A stretch of 13,704 nucleotides of DNA, taken from positions 1 to 13,704 of the forward strand of contig USGN01000012.1 in the NCBI GenBank assembly GCA_900554255.1, given 5' to 3'. Every line of letters begins with the position of its first letter. The first letter of the stretch is position 1. The position numbers and the translations under genes are program-made. Of the stretch, positions 1-7,161 are shown piece after piece. Below the pieces are notes generated by a model. That model did no database searches and had not been told where the DNA came from. It was given only the letters and a program-made list of their open reading frames with translations. The stretch comes from an uncultured Collinsella sp. Its GTDB lineage: Bacteria > Actinomycetota > Coriobacteriia > Coriobacteriales > Coriobacteriaceae.

Positions 1-1
1 G

Positions 2-68
2 AGTTGCGGTGAAATAGTTCCTAGATAAGCCTGACGGGCGGTCAGCCAGGAACTATTTCACCGCAACT
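2..68. repeat. Perfect 21-bp inverted repeat (67-bp palindromic element)
   Basis: Bases 2-22 are perfectly complementary to 48-68 (21 of 21 pairs). The 25-nt spacer holds a second small hairpin (CTGAC 31-35 with GTCAG 41-45). No run of T follows the right arm, so it does not look like an intrinsic terminator on the + strand. It lies in the non-coding stretch ahead of rplE, where most bacteria place rplX directly before rplE. It could be a REP/MITE-like dispersed element, or an RNA hairpin that acts as a processing or stability element in the ribosomal transcript. The pairing is certain; the function is inferred. Confidence 0.8.
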
Positions 69-318
69 GCCAAGAGATCCGTTTTCCTCCGTCGCATGCG
101 GACCCATTTGTGCGGGGGAGTTGTGGAGTTGTGCAGGCAGACGAGGTTTTTCTGGAAATACGCTCCCGATGCGCGTATAGTACCGATTGTTTTGTCGGCT
201 CCTGCTGCGTCGAGTCCAAACCGCAAAATGCCATGAGCGGCGCGGATGCAGCCAGGAGGCACGAGGACAACCCACCGTGGCCACGCCCCGTGCTTAAAAC
301 CCCAAGAAGGAGTGAACA
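69..318. other. Non-coding leader ahead of rplE
   Basis: With the inverted repeat, this makes 318 bases without a believable gene. Short open frames exist on both strands, but none has a recognisable product or a good ribosome binding site, and they run across the hairpin or into rplE. Visible content is one promoter-like sequence (153-181), T-rich patches near 147-151 and 188-193, and the rplE ribosome binding site AAGGAG at 307-312. Bases up to about 165 may belong to the same repeated module as the inverted repeat, which cannot be decided from one copy. Confidence 0.5.
153..181 (+). promoter_or_regulatory. Possible promoter ahead of rplE
   Basis: TGGAAA (153-158) and TATAGT (176-181) are separated by 17 bases. 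They match the sigma-70-type -35 (TTGACA) at 4 of 6 and -10 (TATAAT) at 5 of 6. Transcription would start near 188, giving a leader of about 130 nt before rplE. It would let the cluster from L5 onward be transcribed independently of upstream genes. Assigned from sequence match only. Confidence 0.35.
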
Positions 319-876
319 ATGGCAGAAGAGAAGTATGTGCCGCGTCTGAAGACCAAGTACAACAACGAGGTCAAGCAGCAGCTTCAGGACAAGTTCCAGT
401 ACGAGAACGTCATGATGATCCCCAAGTTTGAGAAGATCGTCGTGAACATGGGTGTCGGCGAGGCCGCTACCGATTCCAAGGCCATCGACGGTGCCGTGCG
501 CGACCTGCGCGCCATCACCGGCCAGCAGCCGATGATCACCCGTGCCCGCAAGTCCATCGCTACCTTCCGCCTGCGCGCTGGTATGCCGATCGGCTGCAAG
601 GTTACCCTGCGTGGCGACCGTATGTGGGAGTTCTTCGATCGTCTGACCTCCGTCGCGATCCCCCGCATCCGCGACTTCCGCGGCATCTCCGCCAAGAGCT
701 TCGACGGCCGTGGTAACTTCTCCATGGGCGTCACCGAGCAGCTCATCTTCCCCGAGATCGACTTCGACTCCGTCGATCACCAGCGTGGTATGGACATCAC
801 TTTCGTGACCACCGCCAACACCGATGAGGAGGCCAAGGCCCTTCTGGACGCCTTCGGTTTCCCGTTCAAGAAATAG
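319..876 (+). CDS. rplE: 50S ribosomal protein L5
   Basis: L5 binds 5S rRNA and, with L18 and L25-type proteins, builds the central protuberance of the large subunit, contacting P-site tRNA and S13. The 185-residue product is close to the usual L5 length of about 180. Family blocks are clear: an N-terminal segment with [16 protein letters not shown] (34-49), a basic [12 protein letters not shown] stretch (73-84), and the C-terminal signature [14 protein letters not shown] (128-141). The ATG at 319 follows AAGGAG (307-312) at a normal distance. This is the first gene in the window. Its upstream neighbour, usually rplX, is not visible within at least 318 bases. A hairpin follows its stop codon. 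Confidence 0.97.
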   Translation: MAEEKYVPRLKTKYNNEVKQQLQDKFQYENVMMIPKFEKIVVNMGVGEAATDSKAIDGAVRDLRAITGQQPMITRARKSIATFRLRAGMPIGCKVTLRGDRMWEFFDRLTSVAIPRIRDFRGISAKSFDGRGNFSMGVTEQLIFPEIDFDSVDHQRGMDITFVTTANTDEEAKALLDAFGFPFKK

Positions 877-891
877 GTTCACCTGCCCTAT

Positions 892-921
892 AAGCGCCGT
901 TCCCACAAGGGGGCGGCGTTT
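892..921 (+). promoter_or_regulatory. 13-bp RNA hairpin between rplE and rpsZ
   Basis: Bases 892-904 pair with 909-921 around an ACAA loop (905-908), giving 13 consecutive pairs, three of them G-T in DNA terms. The stem is very GC-rich at its core. It is followed by GGGGCGAAC rather than a T tract, so it is unlikely to be a full terminator. It may be an attenuator, an RNase processing site or a stabiliser of the upstream message. Confidence 0.6.
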
Positions 922-955
922 GGGGCGAACAATACTCTATGTGAGGAGGATATAA

Positions 956-1141
956 GTGGCTAAGACATCGATGATCGTCAAGTGCAATCGCAAGCAGAAG
1001 TTCTCTACTCGTGAGTACACGCGCTGCCAGCGCTGCGGCCGTCCGCACTCTGTGTACCGCAAGTTCGGCCTGTGCCGTGTCTGCTTCCGCGAGCTTGCAC
1101 TCAAGGGCGAGCTTCCCGGCGTTAAGAAGGCCAGCTGGTAA
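956..1141 (+). CDS. rpsZ: 30S ribosomal protein S14, zinc-binding type Z
   Basis: S14 (also named rpsN) is a late-assembling protein of the 30S head, near S3, S10 and S19. The product has 61 residues, the length of the short zinc-binding class, against about 100 for the zinc-free class. Four cysteines, C24, C27, C40 and C43, form a C-X2-C-X12-C-X2-C zinc ribbon. The ending [11 protein letters not shown] is the normal family C-terminus. The start is GTG at 956, eight bases after GAGGAGGA (942-949); no upstream ATG fits the frame. It lies 79 bases after rplE, a gap holding the hairpin at 892-921. As a zinc-dependent paralogue class, it often has a zinc-free backup elsewhere in the genome, which cannot be assessed here. 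Confidence 0.96.
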   Translation: MAKTSMIVKCNRKQKFSTREYTRCQRCGRPHSVYRKFGLCRVCFRELALKGELPGVKKASW

Positions 1142-1260
1142 GTCACTACCAGCGTTTCAAGCATCCGTTTGGAACAGGGAAAACGCGCTAGTTAGGCTTT
1201 GCCGTTAAGGGCGGCGAAGAACCAAGAGCACGTGTTCATCAAGAACGAAGGAGAATCTGT

Positions 1261-1659
1261 ATGAACCTTACAGACCCGATCGCAGATATGCTTACGCGCA
1301 TCCGTAACGCTAACTCTGTGAACAAGGCCACGGTCTCCATGCCGAGCAGCAAGAAGCTCGTCGAGATCGCTCGTGTTCTGCACGAGGAGGGCTACATCGA
1401 GGGCTACGATGTCGAGGACACCGTTCCCCAGAAGACTCTGCACATCACGCTTAAGTATGGTCCCAAGAAGGCTAAGGTCATCAACGGCATCCGCCGCATT
1501 TCCAAGCCGGGCCTGCGTAAGTACACCGGCGTTGCCGACATGCCCCGCGTCCGCGGTGGCCTTGGTACCGCCATTATTTCCACCAGCCATGGCGTCATGA
1601 CCGACCGCGATGCTCGCAAGCACAACGTCGGCGGCGAGATCATCGCTTACGTCTGGTAA
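1261..1659 (+). CDS. rpsH: 30S ribosomal protein S8
   Basis: S8 binds the central domain of 16S rRNA early in small-subunit assembly and, in enterobacteria, also represses its own operon by binding the spc mRNA near rplE. The 132-residue product matches the family length. It begins with the standard N-terminal helix [17 protein letters not shown] and carries the C-terminal RNA-binding signature STSHGVMTD (108-116), ending GGEIIAYVW. The ATG at 1261 follows AAGGAG (1248-1253). The 119-base gap before it is longer than most here and has only weak potential stems, for example 1198-1204 with 1212-1218. Whether S8 feedback operates in this organism cannot be read from the sequence. Confidence 0.97.
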   Translation: MNLTDPIADMLTRIRNANSVNKATVSMPSSKKLVEIARVLHEEGYIEGYDVEDTVPQKTLHITLKYGPKKAKVINGIRRISKPGLRKYTGVADMPRVRGGLGTAIISTSHGVMTDRDARKHNVGGEIIAYVW

Positions 1660-1692
1660 TTCGCTCGGTAGGTAGAAGGAAAGGAGATCACC

Positions 1693-2229
1693 GTGTCTCG
1701 TATCGGTAATAAGCCTGTCCAGATTCCCGCCGGAGTCGAAGTGGCAGTCAACGGCAACAACGTTGTCGTCAAGGGCCCCAAGGGCCAGCTCGAGCTCGAT
1801 GTCTTTGAGAAGCTCGCTATCAACGTCGAGGACAACGTCCTCACCGTTTCCCGTCCCGACGACGAGCGTGAGACCCGTGCCCGCCACGGCCTCACCCGTG
1901 CCCTCATCCACAACATGGTTGTTGGCGTTTCCGAGGGCTTCGAGAAGAAGCTCGAGCTCGCCGGCGTCGGTTACCGCGTGCAGCAGAAGGGCAAGAACCT
2001 CGAGTTCTCCCTGGGCTTCTCGCACCCCGTGATCGTCGAGGCTCCCGAGGGCATCACCTTCGAGGTTCCCGACAACACCCACGTGAACGTCAAGGGTATC
2101 AACAAGCAGCAGGTGGGTCAGATTGCCGCTGAGATCCGCGGCCATCGTCCTCCCGAGCCTTACAAGGGCAAGGGTATCCACTACGTTGGCGAGCACATCC
2201 GCCGCAAGCTGGGTAAGGCCGCCAAGTAG
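1693..2229 (+). CDS. rplF: 50S ribosomal protein L6
   Basis: L6 sits at the base of the L7/L12 stalk near the sarcin-ricin loop, where elongation factors bind. The product has 178 residues, the usual size, formed of two similar domains. Visible markers are the N-terminal [17 protein letters not shown] and the L6 signature PEPYKGKGI (154-162) followed by a basic tail RRKLGKAAK. The start is GTG at 1693, placed six bases after AAGGAG (1681-1686), and it produces the canonical N-terminus. It lies 33 bases after rpsH, and a compact hairpin at 2255-2276 separates it from rplR. Confidence 0.97.
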   Translation: MSRIGNKPVQIPAGVEVAVNGNNVVVKGPKGQLELDVFEKLAINVEDNVLTVSRPDDERETRARHGLTRALIHNMVVGVSEGFEKKLELAGVGYRVQQKGKNLEFSLGFSHPVIVEAPEGITFEVPDNTHVNVKGINKQQVGQIAAEIRGHRPPEPYKGKGIHYVGEHIRRKLGKAAK

Positions 2230-2254
2230 TCGTAACCGACTCACTCGCATAAGA

Positions 2255-2276
2255 CCAGCACCCCGTCAGGTGCTGG
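2255..2276 (+). promoter_or_regulatory. 8-bp hairpin between rplF and rplR
   Basis: CCAGCACC (2255-2262) pairs perfectly with GGTGCTGG (2269-2276) around a six-base loop. A short T run (2287-2292) begins ten bases after the stem, further than in a normal intrinsic terminator. It may cause partial attenuation or pausing, or be a processing site. Confidence 0.5.
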
Positions 2277-2304
2277 CAAGATCAACCTTTTTAGGAGTTT
2301 ACGT

Positions 2305-2673
2305 ATGAACAAGCATAAGGCGAAGCTGGAAGGCCTCAAGCGTCGTCAGCGTCGTGTTCGCGGCAAGGTCTCGGGTACCTCCGAGCGTCCGCGTCTTCGC
2401 GTGACCCGTACTAACGCCAACATCTATGCCCAGATCATCGACGACAGCAAGGGCTCCAGCCTGACGCTCGTCTCCGCCTCGACCCTCGAGGCCGAGTTCA
2501 AGGGCACCCACACCTCGAACAAGGAGGCTGCGGAGAAGGTCGGTCAGCTCGTTGGCAAGCGCGCCATCGAGGCCGGCATCACCAAGGTCGCCTTCGATCG
2601 CGGTGGCCGTATCTACCATGGCCGCGTCAAGGCCCTCGCCGACGGTGCTCGTGCCGCCGGTCTCGAGTTCTAG
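2305..2673 (+). CDS. rplR: 50S ribosomal protein L18
   Basis: L18 binds 5S rRNA together with L5 and anchors it to the large subunit. The 122-residue product is the usual bacterial length. It has a strongly basic N-terminal extension ([20 protein letters not shown], about 12-31), then the conserved alternating core with [15 protein letters not shown] (about 73-87) and the ending [20 protein letters not shown] before AGLEF. The ATG at 2305 follows AGGAG (2293-2297). The stop codon TAG (2671-2673) overlaps the ribosome binding site of rpsE, so the two are probably translationally linked. Confidence 0.97.
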   Translation: MNKHKAKLEGLKRRQRRVRGKVSGTSERPRLRVTRTNANIYAQIIDDSKGSSLTLVSASTLEAEFKGTHTSNKEAAEKVGQLVGKRAIEAGITKVAFDRGGRIYHGRVKALADGARAAGLEF

Positions 2674-2687
2674 GAGGTATGTAGCAC

Positions 2688-3212
2688 ATGGCTCGTAATC
2701 AGAAGCAGCAGCGCGAGGCCTCCGAGTTCGAGGAGCGCGTCGTTTACATCAACCGCGTGTCGAAGACCGTCAAGGGTGGTCGTCGCATGAGCCTCGTCGC
2801 TCTCGTCGTCGTTGGCGACGGCAAGGGCAACGTCGGCGTTGGCATGGGCAAGTCCGCTGAGGTGCCCATGGCCATCTCCAAGGCATCTCTCGATGCCAAG
2901 AAGAACATGTTCCACGTGCCGGTGACCGAGCAGGGCACCATCCCGCACGAGGTTCTCGGCCACTTTGGTGCCGGCCGCATCATCATCAAGCCCGCTGTCG
3001 AGGGTACCGGCGTTATCGCCGGCGGCGCTGTGCGTCCCCTCTTCGAGCTTGCTGGCATCAAGAACGTCCTGTCCAAGTCCCTCGGTACCGACAACGGCCT
3101 CAACATCATCAAGGCTGCCGTCGAGGGCCTCAAGGAGCTCTCCAGCCCTGAGGACGTCGCGGCTCGCCGTGGCCTGACGGTCTCCGAGATGTTCGTCGGT
3201 AAGGAGAACTAA
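2688..3212 (+). CDS. rpsE: 30S ribosomal protein S5
   Basis: S5 lies at the mRNA entry side of the 30S subunit and influences decoding accuracy with S4. The product has 174 residues. The N-terminal double-stranded-RNA-binding-like domain carries [17 protein letters not shown] (28-44) and [17 protein letters not shown] (47-63). The C-terminal domain has [20 protein letters not shown] (94-113) and the [10 protein letters not shown] segment (131-140). Spectinomycin resistance in other bacteria maps to the first loop; the loop here looks ordinary. The ATG at 2688 follows AGGAGG (2672-2677), which straddles the rplR stop. Confidence 0.97.
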   Translation: MARNQKQQREASEFEERVVYINRVSKTVKGGRRMSLVALVVVGDGKGNVGVGMGKSAEVPMAISKASLDAKKNMFHVPVTEQGTIPHEVLGHFGAGRIIIKPAVEGTGVIAGGAVRPLFELAGIKNVLSKSLGTDNGLNIIKAAVEGLKELSSPEDVAARRGLTVSEMFVGKEN

Positions 3213-3214
3213 GC

Positions 3215-3397
3215 ATGGCTGACACCATCAAGATCAAGCAGGTCCGCAGCACCAACGGTTGCAAGCAGGACCAGGTCCGTACTGTCCGTGCCCTCGGTCT
3301 CCACAGGATCCGCGAGGTTCGCGAGATTGCTGACAACGAGTCCGTCCGCGGCATGATCTTCAAGGTCAAGCACCTTGTCGAGATTGTAGAGGAGTAG
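3215..3397 (+). CDS. rpmD: 50S ribosomal protein L30
   Basis: L30 is a small large-subunit protein bound to 23S rRNA. The product has 60 residues, the standard bacterial size. It reads IKIKQVRSTNGCKQDQ near the start, with the conserved TVRALGLHRIREVREI segment (23-38) and a C-terminal GMIFKVKHLVEIVEE. It starts two bases after the rpsE stop, and its ribosome binding site AAGGAG (3200-3205) is inside the end of rpsE, so coupled translation is likely. The order rpsE-rpmD-rplO is the normal one. Confidence 0.95.
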   Translation: MADTIKIKQVRSTNGCKQDQVRTVRALGLHRIREVREIADNESVRGMIFKVKHLVEIVEE

Positions 3398-3400
3398 CAA

Positions 3401-3850
3401 ATGCAGCTTCACGATCTTACTCCCGCGCCCGGTTCCACTAAGAACCGCAAGCGCGTCGGCCGTGGCAATTCTTCGGGTCACGGCACCACTTCTGGCCGCG
3501 GCCAGAAGGGCCAGGGTTCCCGCTCTGGCGGCACCAAGGGTGCCGGCTTCGAGGGTGGCCAGACTCCGCTGGCCATGCGCCTGCCCAAGCTTCCGGGCTT
3601 CCGCAACCCCCGTCGTATCGAGTACACCGCTGTCAACGTCGAGCGTCTTGAGCGTAAGTTCGAGGACGGCGCTGTGATCGACGGTGCCGCTCTTAAGGCC
3701 GCTCGCATCACCAAGAGCGAGTTCGAGCCCGTCAAGGTGCTCGGCAATGGTGAGCTCACCAAGAAGTTCACGGTCAAGGTCGACAAGGTCAGCGCTTCTG
3801 CGCAGGCCAAGATCGAGGCCGCCGGCGGAAAGGTCGAGCTGCCGTGCTAA
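3401..3850 (+). CDS. rplO: 50S ribosomal protein L15
   Basis: L15 is a late assembly protein of the large subunit with a long rRNA-threading N-terminal arm. The 149-residue product has this arm, glycine- and basic-rich ([20 protein letters not shown], 14-33, then [21 protein letters not shown]). It continues with [11 protein letters not shown] (57-67) and the C-terminal globular part with [20 protein letters not shown] (111-130). It starts three bases after rpmD with GAGGAG just upstream. The last seven bases (3844-3850) are shared with the start of secY in another frame. Confidence 0.97.
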   Translation: MQLHDLTPAPGSTKNRKRVGRGNSSGHGTTSGRGQKGQGSRSGGTKGAGFEGGQTPLAMRLPKLPGFRNPRRIEYTAVNVERLERKFEDGAVIDGAALKAARITKSEFEPVKVLGNGELTKKFTVKVDKVSASAQAKIEAAGGKVELPC

Positions 3851-5130
3851 ATGGTCTTAAGAATGCTTTCCGCATCAAAGAACTGCGCGAAAAGATTCTT
3901 TTTACCATAGCTATGCTCGTCGTGTACCGCATTGGTGCGCACGTTCCTGTGCCCGGCATTCCCTTCCAGGGGATGCTGGGCCTTTTCTCGACCGGGAGCA
4001 ACTCGGTCGCCGCAGGTGCTATGGCCCTCCTGAATCTTTTCTCTGGTGGCGCGTTGAGCTATGTCTCGGTGTTCTCTTTGGGCATCATGCCGTACATCAC
4101 GAGCTCGATTATCCTCCAGATGCTCCAGGCCGTCGTGCCTTCCCTGCATGAGCTTGCCCGCGAGGGCGAGGTCGGTCAGACCAAGATTACGCAGTATTCG
4201 CGTTACCTCACCTTGGCTCTGGCTATCCTCAACTCCGTGGGTTACCTCTTCCTCTTTAAGAGCTTCGGCATTAGCTTCAACGGTGCCGGTGCTCCCGAGA
4301 TCATCTTTGACCTCATGATCGTCGGTACGCTCACCGCGGGCGCCATGCTGATCATGTGGATTGGTGAGCTCATCACCCAGCGCGGTATCGGCAATGGCAT
4401 GTCGCTGATCATCTTCGCGAACATCATGGCCGGTCTTCCGCAGGCGATCTTCTCCAGCACCGAGGGTAACGCCGGTGGCATCATCACCATGGTGATCATC
4501 TGCGCCATCATCCTGCTGGTTATCCCGCTGATCGTTTTCCTTGAGCGCGGCCAGCGCCGCATCCCGGTCTCCTACGCTAAGCGCGTCGTGGGCCGTCGCA
4601 TGATGGGTGGCCAGACCACCTACCTGCCCATCAAGGTCAACACCGCGGGTGTCGTGCCGATCATCTTCGCTTCGGCGCTGCTGTACTTCCCGGCTCAGAT
4701 TGCCGTGTTCTTCCCCGGCATCGGCTGGATTCAGGCAGTTGCCTCCGCGCTTTCGACCGGTTGGCTCAACTGGGTGCTTAACGTTGTCCTCATCGTGTTC
4801 TTCGCGTACTTCTACACCTCCATGGTGTTCAACCCCGATGACACGGCCGACAACCTTAAGAAGCAGGGCGGCTTTATTCCGGGCGTCCGTCCGGGTAGGG
4901 CTACCGCGGCCTACATCAAGAACGCGCTCAACAAGATCACGCTTCCCAGCGCTGTCTTTTTGGCGCTCATCGCCATCGTGCCTTCGATCATCTTCTCTTT
5001 CACGGGTAACCATCTGATTCAGGCATTTGGCGGCACGTCCATCCTCATCATGGTCGGCGTCGTGCTCGACACGGTCGATAAGCTCGAAGGCCAGATCAAG
5101 ATGTATGATTACGATGGATTCTTTAAATAG
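3844..5130 (+). CDS. secY: Preprotein translocase subunit SecY
   Basis: SecY is the membrane channel of the Sec translocon, which with SecE, SecG and SecA exports or inserts proteins across the cytoplasmic membrane. The 428-residue product shows about ten hydrophobic segments (roughly 17-37, 63-85, 118-140, 152-174, 181-200, 214-233, 268-290, 305-326, 365-387, 393-411). Family signatures include [16 protein letters not shown] (80-95), [14 protein letters not shown] (234-247) in a cytoplasmic loop, and [19 protein letters not shown] (329-347). The start is GTG at 3844, overlapping the end of rplO by seven bases, with GGAAAGG (3827-3833) as ribosome binding site. The ATG at 3851 is out of frame. 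Overlap with rplO implies translational coupling. Confidence 0.96.
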   Translation: MLNGLKNAFRIKELREKILFTIAMLVVYRIGAHVPVPGIPFQGMLGLFSTGSNSVAAGAMALLNLFSGGALSYVSVFSLGIMPYITSSIILQMLQAVVPSLHELAREGEVGQTKITQYSRYLTLALAILNSVGYLFLFKSFGISFNGAGAPEIIFDLMIVGTLTAGAMLIMWIGELITQRGIGNGMSLIIFANIMAGLPQAIFSSTEGNAGGIITMVIICAIILLVIPLIVFLERGQRRIPVSYAKRVVGRRMMGGQTTYLPIKVNTAGVVPIIFASALLYFPAQIAVFFPGIGWIQAVASALSTGWLNWVLNVVLIVFFAYFYTSMVFNPDDTADNLKKQGGFIPGVRPGRATAAYIKNALNKITLPSAVFLALIAIVPSIIFSFTGNHLIQAFGGTSILIMVGVVLDTVDKLEGQIKMYDYDGFFK

Positions 5131-5148
5131 GCTAGAGGAGGATTGCTC

Positions 5149-5775
5149 ATGAACCTCGTATTGCTCGGAGCTCCGGGTGCCGGTAAGGGCACCGTCGCAC
5201 AGGAGCTCGTCGCCGAGTTTGGCGTCGCCCATATTTCCACGGGCGACTTGCTGCGTGCTGCCGTCAAGGGTGGCACCGAGCTTGGTATTCAGGCTAAGAA
5301 GTACATGGACGCTGGCGAGCTCGTTCCCGACCAGCTCGTGATCGACCTTGTCAAGGAGCGCCTTGCCGCCGATGACGCCCAACAGGGCTTCATCCTCGAC
5401 GGCTTCCCGCGCAACACCGCCCAGGCTGTGACGCTCGATTCCGAGCTTTCCGCCATGGGTCGCGAGATCGACTGTGCCCTTCTGGTCGATGTAGCCCCCG
5501 AGGTCATTATCGATCGTCTGTCTTCGCGTCGCACCTGCCGCGCCTGCGGTTACACCGGCACCGCTGCCGATGCTACCTGCCCCAAGTGCGCCGGCGAGAT
5601 GTATCAGCGCGACGACGACAAGCCCGAGACCATCAAGAACCGTCTCGACGTCTACGAGAAGTCCACGAGCCCGCTCGTCGACTACTATCGTGGTCAGGGT
5701 CTGCTCAAGTCGGTCAACGGTGACCAGGCTCGCGAGACCGTGTACGGGGATGTCAAAGAGGCTCTCGGTCTATGA
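5149..5775 (+). CDS. adk: Adenylate kinase with zinc-type lid
   Basis: Adk catalyses the reversible reaction ATP + AMP = 2 ADP in the cytoplasm. The 208-residue product has the P-loop GAPGAGKGT (7-15), the AMP-binding DGFPRN (84-89), and the lid region. The lid holds C130, C133, C144 and C147 (C-X2-C-X10-C-X2-C), the zinc-binding version found in many Gram-positive bacteria. The ATG at 5149 is chosen because AGGAGG (5136-5141) lies seven bases upstream and gives the canonical MNLVLLGAPG. An in-frame TTG at 5143 is too close to that site. It follows secY by 18 bases and overlaps map in ATGA (5772-5775). The lid spacer is shorter than the roughly 16 residues I recall for the Bacillus enzyme. 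Confidence 0.96.
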   Translation: MNLVLLGAPGAGKGTVAQELVAEFGVAHISTGDLLRAAVKGGTELGIQAKKYMDAGELVPDQLVIDLVKERLAADDAQQGFILDGFPRNTAQAVTLDSELSAMGREIDCALLVDVAPEVIIDRLSSRRTCRACGYTGTAADATCPKCAGEMYQRDDDKPETIKNRLDVYEKSTSPLVDYYRGQGLLKSVNGDQARETVYGDVKEALGL

Positions 5776-6560
5776 TCAAGATTAAGTCTGCAACGCAAAT
5801 CGAGCAGATGAAGAAGGCAGGAGCGCTATCTAAGATGGCGCTCCGCCACGTTGGAGCCATGGTGCGCCCCGGCGTTTCGACTTTTGAGCTCGATCAGCTC
5901 GCGGAGCAGATTATCCGCATGCATGGTGGCACCCCGGCCTTTAAAGGTTACGGCGGGTTTCCCGGTACCATCTGTGCATCGATTAACGATGCCGTGGTGC
6001 ATGGTATTCCCAACCCCGACATGATTCTGCGCGATGGCGATATCATCTCCATCGATACGGGAGCCGTTGTCGACGGTTGGGTCGGCGATAACGCTTGGAC
6101 GTTTTTCGTCGGTACCCCCACGCCCGAGGCCAAGGCCCTGTGCGAGGTTACGCGCGATTGCCTTAAGGCTGCCATCGAGCAGGCTGTTCCCGGTAACCAT
6201 ATCGGGGACGTCGGTTATGCCGTTCAGTCCCTCGCCGAGTCTCACGGTTACGGCGTGCTTCGTGATTATGTGGGCCATGGCATTGGCCGCGTGATGCACG
6301 AGGACCCCAACGTTCCTAACTATGGAAAGAAGGGGAGGGGCGTTCGCCTCCAGGCCGGCATGGTCATTGCCATCGAGCCGATGGTTACGATGGGTTCCAA
6401 CCATGTGAGCACGGGCTCCGACGGTTGGATCGTCACGACCAACGACCACCTGCCCGCCGCGCACTACGAGAACACCGTCGCCATTACCAATGACGGTCCG
6501 GTGATTCTGACCACGGATGCCCAAGGTGCTTGGTGTTCGCTCCAAGGCGGAGAAATGTAA
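5772..6560 (+). CDS. map: Type I methionyl aminopeptidase
   Basis: Map removes the initiator methionine from new proteins when the second residue is small, a function that fits a ribosomal cluster. The 262-residue product has the pita-bread-fold metal ligands in order: D95 (ISIDTGA), D106 (GDNAWTF), H169 (GHGIG), E202 (IEPM) and E233 (HYENTVAIT). H77 (VVHGIP) and H176 match the substrate-contact histidines. There is no N-terminal SH3 or zinc-finger extension, so it is the short bacterial class. The ATG at 5772 overlaps the adk stop by four bases, indicating coupled translation. It is the last gene before a 104-base gap with a possible promoter, so it may close the first transcription unit. 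Confidence 0.95.
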   Translation: MIKIKSATQIEQMKKAGALSKMALRHVGAMVRPGVSTFELDQLAEQIIRMHGGTPAFKGYGGFPGTICASINDAVVHGIPNPDMILRDGDIISIDTGAVVDGWVGDNAWTFFVGTPTPEAKALCEVTRDCLKAAIEQAVPGNHIGDVGYAVQSLAESHGYGVLRDYVGHGIGRVMHEDPNVPNYGKKGRGVRLQAGMVIAIEPMVTMGSNHVSTGSDGWIVTTNDHLPAAHYENTVAITNDGPVILTTDAQGAWCSLQGGEM

Positions 6561-6584
6561 CAAGTTCCACTTAGTTGTGGAGCC

Positions 6585-6625
6585 ATTACGAAGTTATTAC
6601 GATGCGTGCATACGTGTTGTAGAAT
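6585..6625 (+). promoter_or_regulatory. Possible promoter with ATTACGA direct repeats ahead of infA
   Basis: TAGAAT (6620-6625) is a good -10 match (5 of 6). With a 17-base spacer the -35 would be TTACGA (6597-6602), a weak match (3 of 6). ATTACGA occurs twice, at 6585-6591 and 6596-6602, exactly 11 bases apart or one helical turn, and the second copy covers the weak -35. Such an arrangement suits an activator or repressor binding one face of DNA. Transcription would start near 6632, leaving about 33 nt before infA. The regulator is unknown. Confidence 0.4.
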
Positions 6626-6664
6626 ACTCAATCGCTGTCGTTTTCTAGAGAAAGATGATTGCTT

Positions 6665-6883
6665 GTGAAGAAGGAAGACGCAATTGAGCTCGAGGGTACG
6701 GTAAAGGAACCGCTGCCCAATGCCATGTTTAAGGTCGAGCTCGAGAACGGTCATTCGGTTCTGTGCAACATTTCTGGCAAGATCCGAATGAATTACATCC
6801 GTATTCTCCCCGGTGACAGGGTTGTCGTGGAGCTTTCCCCGTACGACCTGACCCGCGGCCGCATCACCTATCGCTACAAATAG
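6665..6883 (+). CDS. infA: Translation initiation factor IF-1
   Basis: IF-1 occupies the A site of the 30S subunit during initiation and assists IF-2 and IF-3. With a GTG start at 6665 the product is 72 residues, the standard length, and begins [15 protein letters not shown]. It is a single OB-fold (S1-like) domain with the hallmark [19 protein letters not shown] (37-55) and ending [12 protein letters not shown]. An in-frame TTG at 6659 would add two residues, but the purine-rich site GAGAAAG (6648-6654) is only four bases from it and ten from the GTG. The preceding 104 bases contain a possible promoter, so infA probably heads the second half of the cluster. Confidence 0.93.
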   Translation: MKKEDAIELEGTVKEPLPNAMFKVELENGHSVLCNISGKIRMNYIRILPGDRVVVELSPYDLTRGRITYRYK

Positions 6884-6892
6884 CGGCACGCA

Positions 6893-6984
6893 TACACGCA
6901 CTCCATTTCCGACTGCAGGCTTAGCTCAACCTACGGTCGGATTGTGTGTGAAGACCAGCCATAGTTTTAAACGCCTGCGGCTGG
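6893..6984 (+). promoter_or_regulatory. Structured infA-rpmJ spacer with two potential hairpins
   Basis: The 150-base gap between infA and rpmJ is the longest inside the alpha part. TCCGAC (6908-6913) pairs with GTCGGA (6936-6941), with possible extension through CACGCAC and GTGTGTG on either side. CCAGCC (6955-6960) pairs with GGCTGG (6979-6984) around an 18-base loop. Neither is followed by a T run, so neither is a clear terminator. A leader that folds to control rpmJ-rpsM translation is possible but unproven. Confidence 0.35.
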
Positions 6985-7033
6985 GCGAGTAGATAGTAGG
7001 GAAGTAGTTTGAGCGCTACCGAAAGGAAGAACG

Positions 7034-7147
7034 ATGAAGGTACGTCCTTCGGTCAAGAAGATGTGCGATAAGTGCAAAATCATTAGGCGCCATGGCAAGG
7101 TCCTCGTCATTTGCGAGAACCCCCGTCATAAGCAGCGTCAGGGTTAA
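7034..7147 (+). CDS. rpmJ: 50S ribosomal protein L36, zinc-binding
   Basis: L36 is the smallest large-subunit protein and stabilises 23S rRNA near the L6 region. The 37-residue product starts [15 protein letters not shown] and ends NPRHKQRQG, the standard family sequence. C11, C14, C27 and H32 form the zinc ribbon of the zinc-containing class. The ATG at 7034 follows GAAAGGAAGA (7021-7030). It sits between infA and rpsM, its usual place in Gram-positive clusters, with 14 bases before rpsM. Like S14 it may have a zinc-free paralogue elsewhere, not visible here. Confidence 0.95.
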   Translation: MKVRPSVKKMCDKCKIIRRHGKVLVICENPRHKQRQG

Positions 7148-7161
7148 GAGAGGAGACTACG

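Noticed and set aside
53..319. Small open frames on both strands in the leader before rplE
   Set aside because: They overlap the inverted repeat or rplE, have no good ribosome binding site and no recognisable product. If such peptides are annotated in relatives, they are probably translations of a DNA repeat.
1198..1218. Seven-pair stem in the rpsZ-rpsH gap
   Set aside because: Short, with a seven-base loop and a G-T pair, and no T run; could arise by chance.
1192..2250. Open frame of 352 codons on the - strand across rpsH and rplF
   Set aside because: Antisense shadow of rpsH and rplF, both clearly real.
5143..5148. TTG start for adk two codons upstream
   Set aside because: It is one base from the AGGAGG site; the ATG at 5149 has proper spacing and the conserved N-terminus.
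3847..5382. Long open frame of 511 codons on the - strand across secY and adk
   Set aside because: It is the antisense shadow of strongly biased + strand codons; its product is unlike any family, while secY and adk on the + strand are unmistakable.
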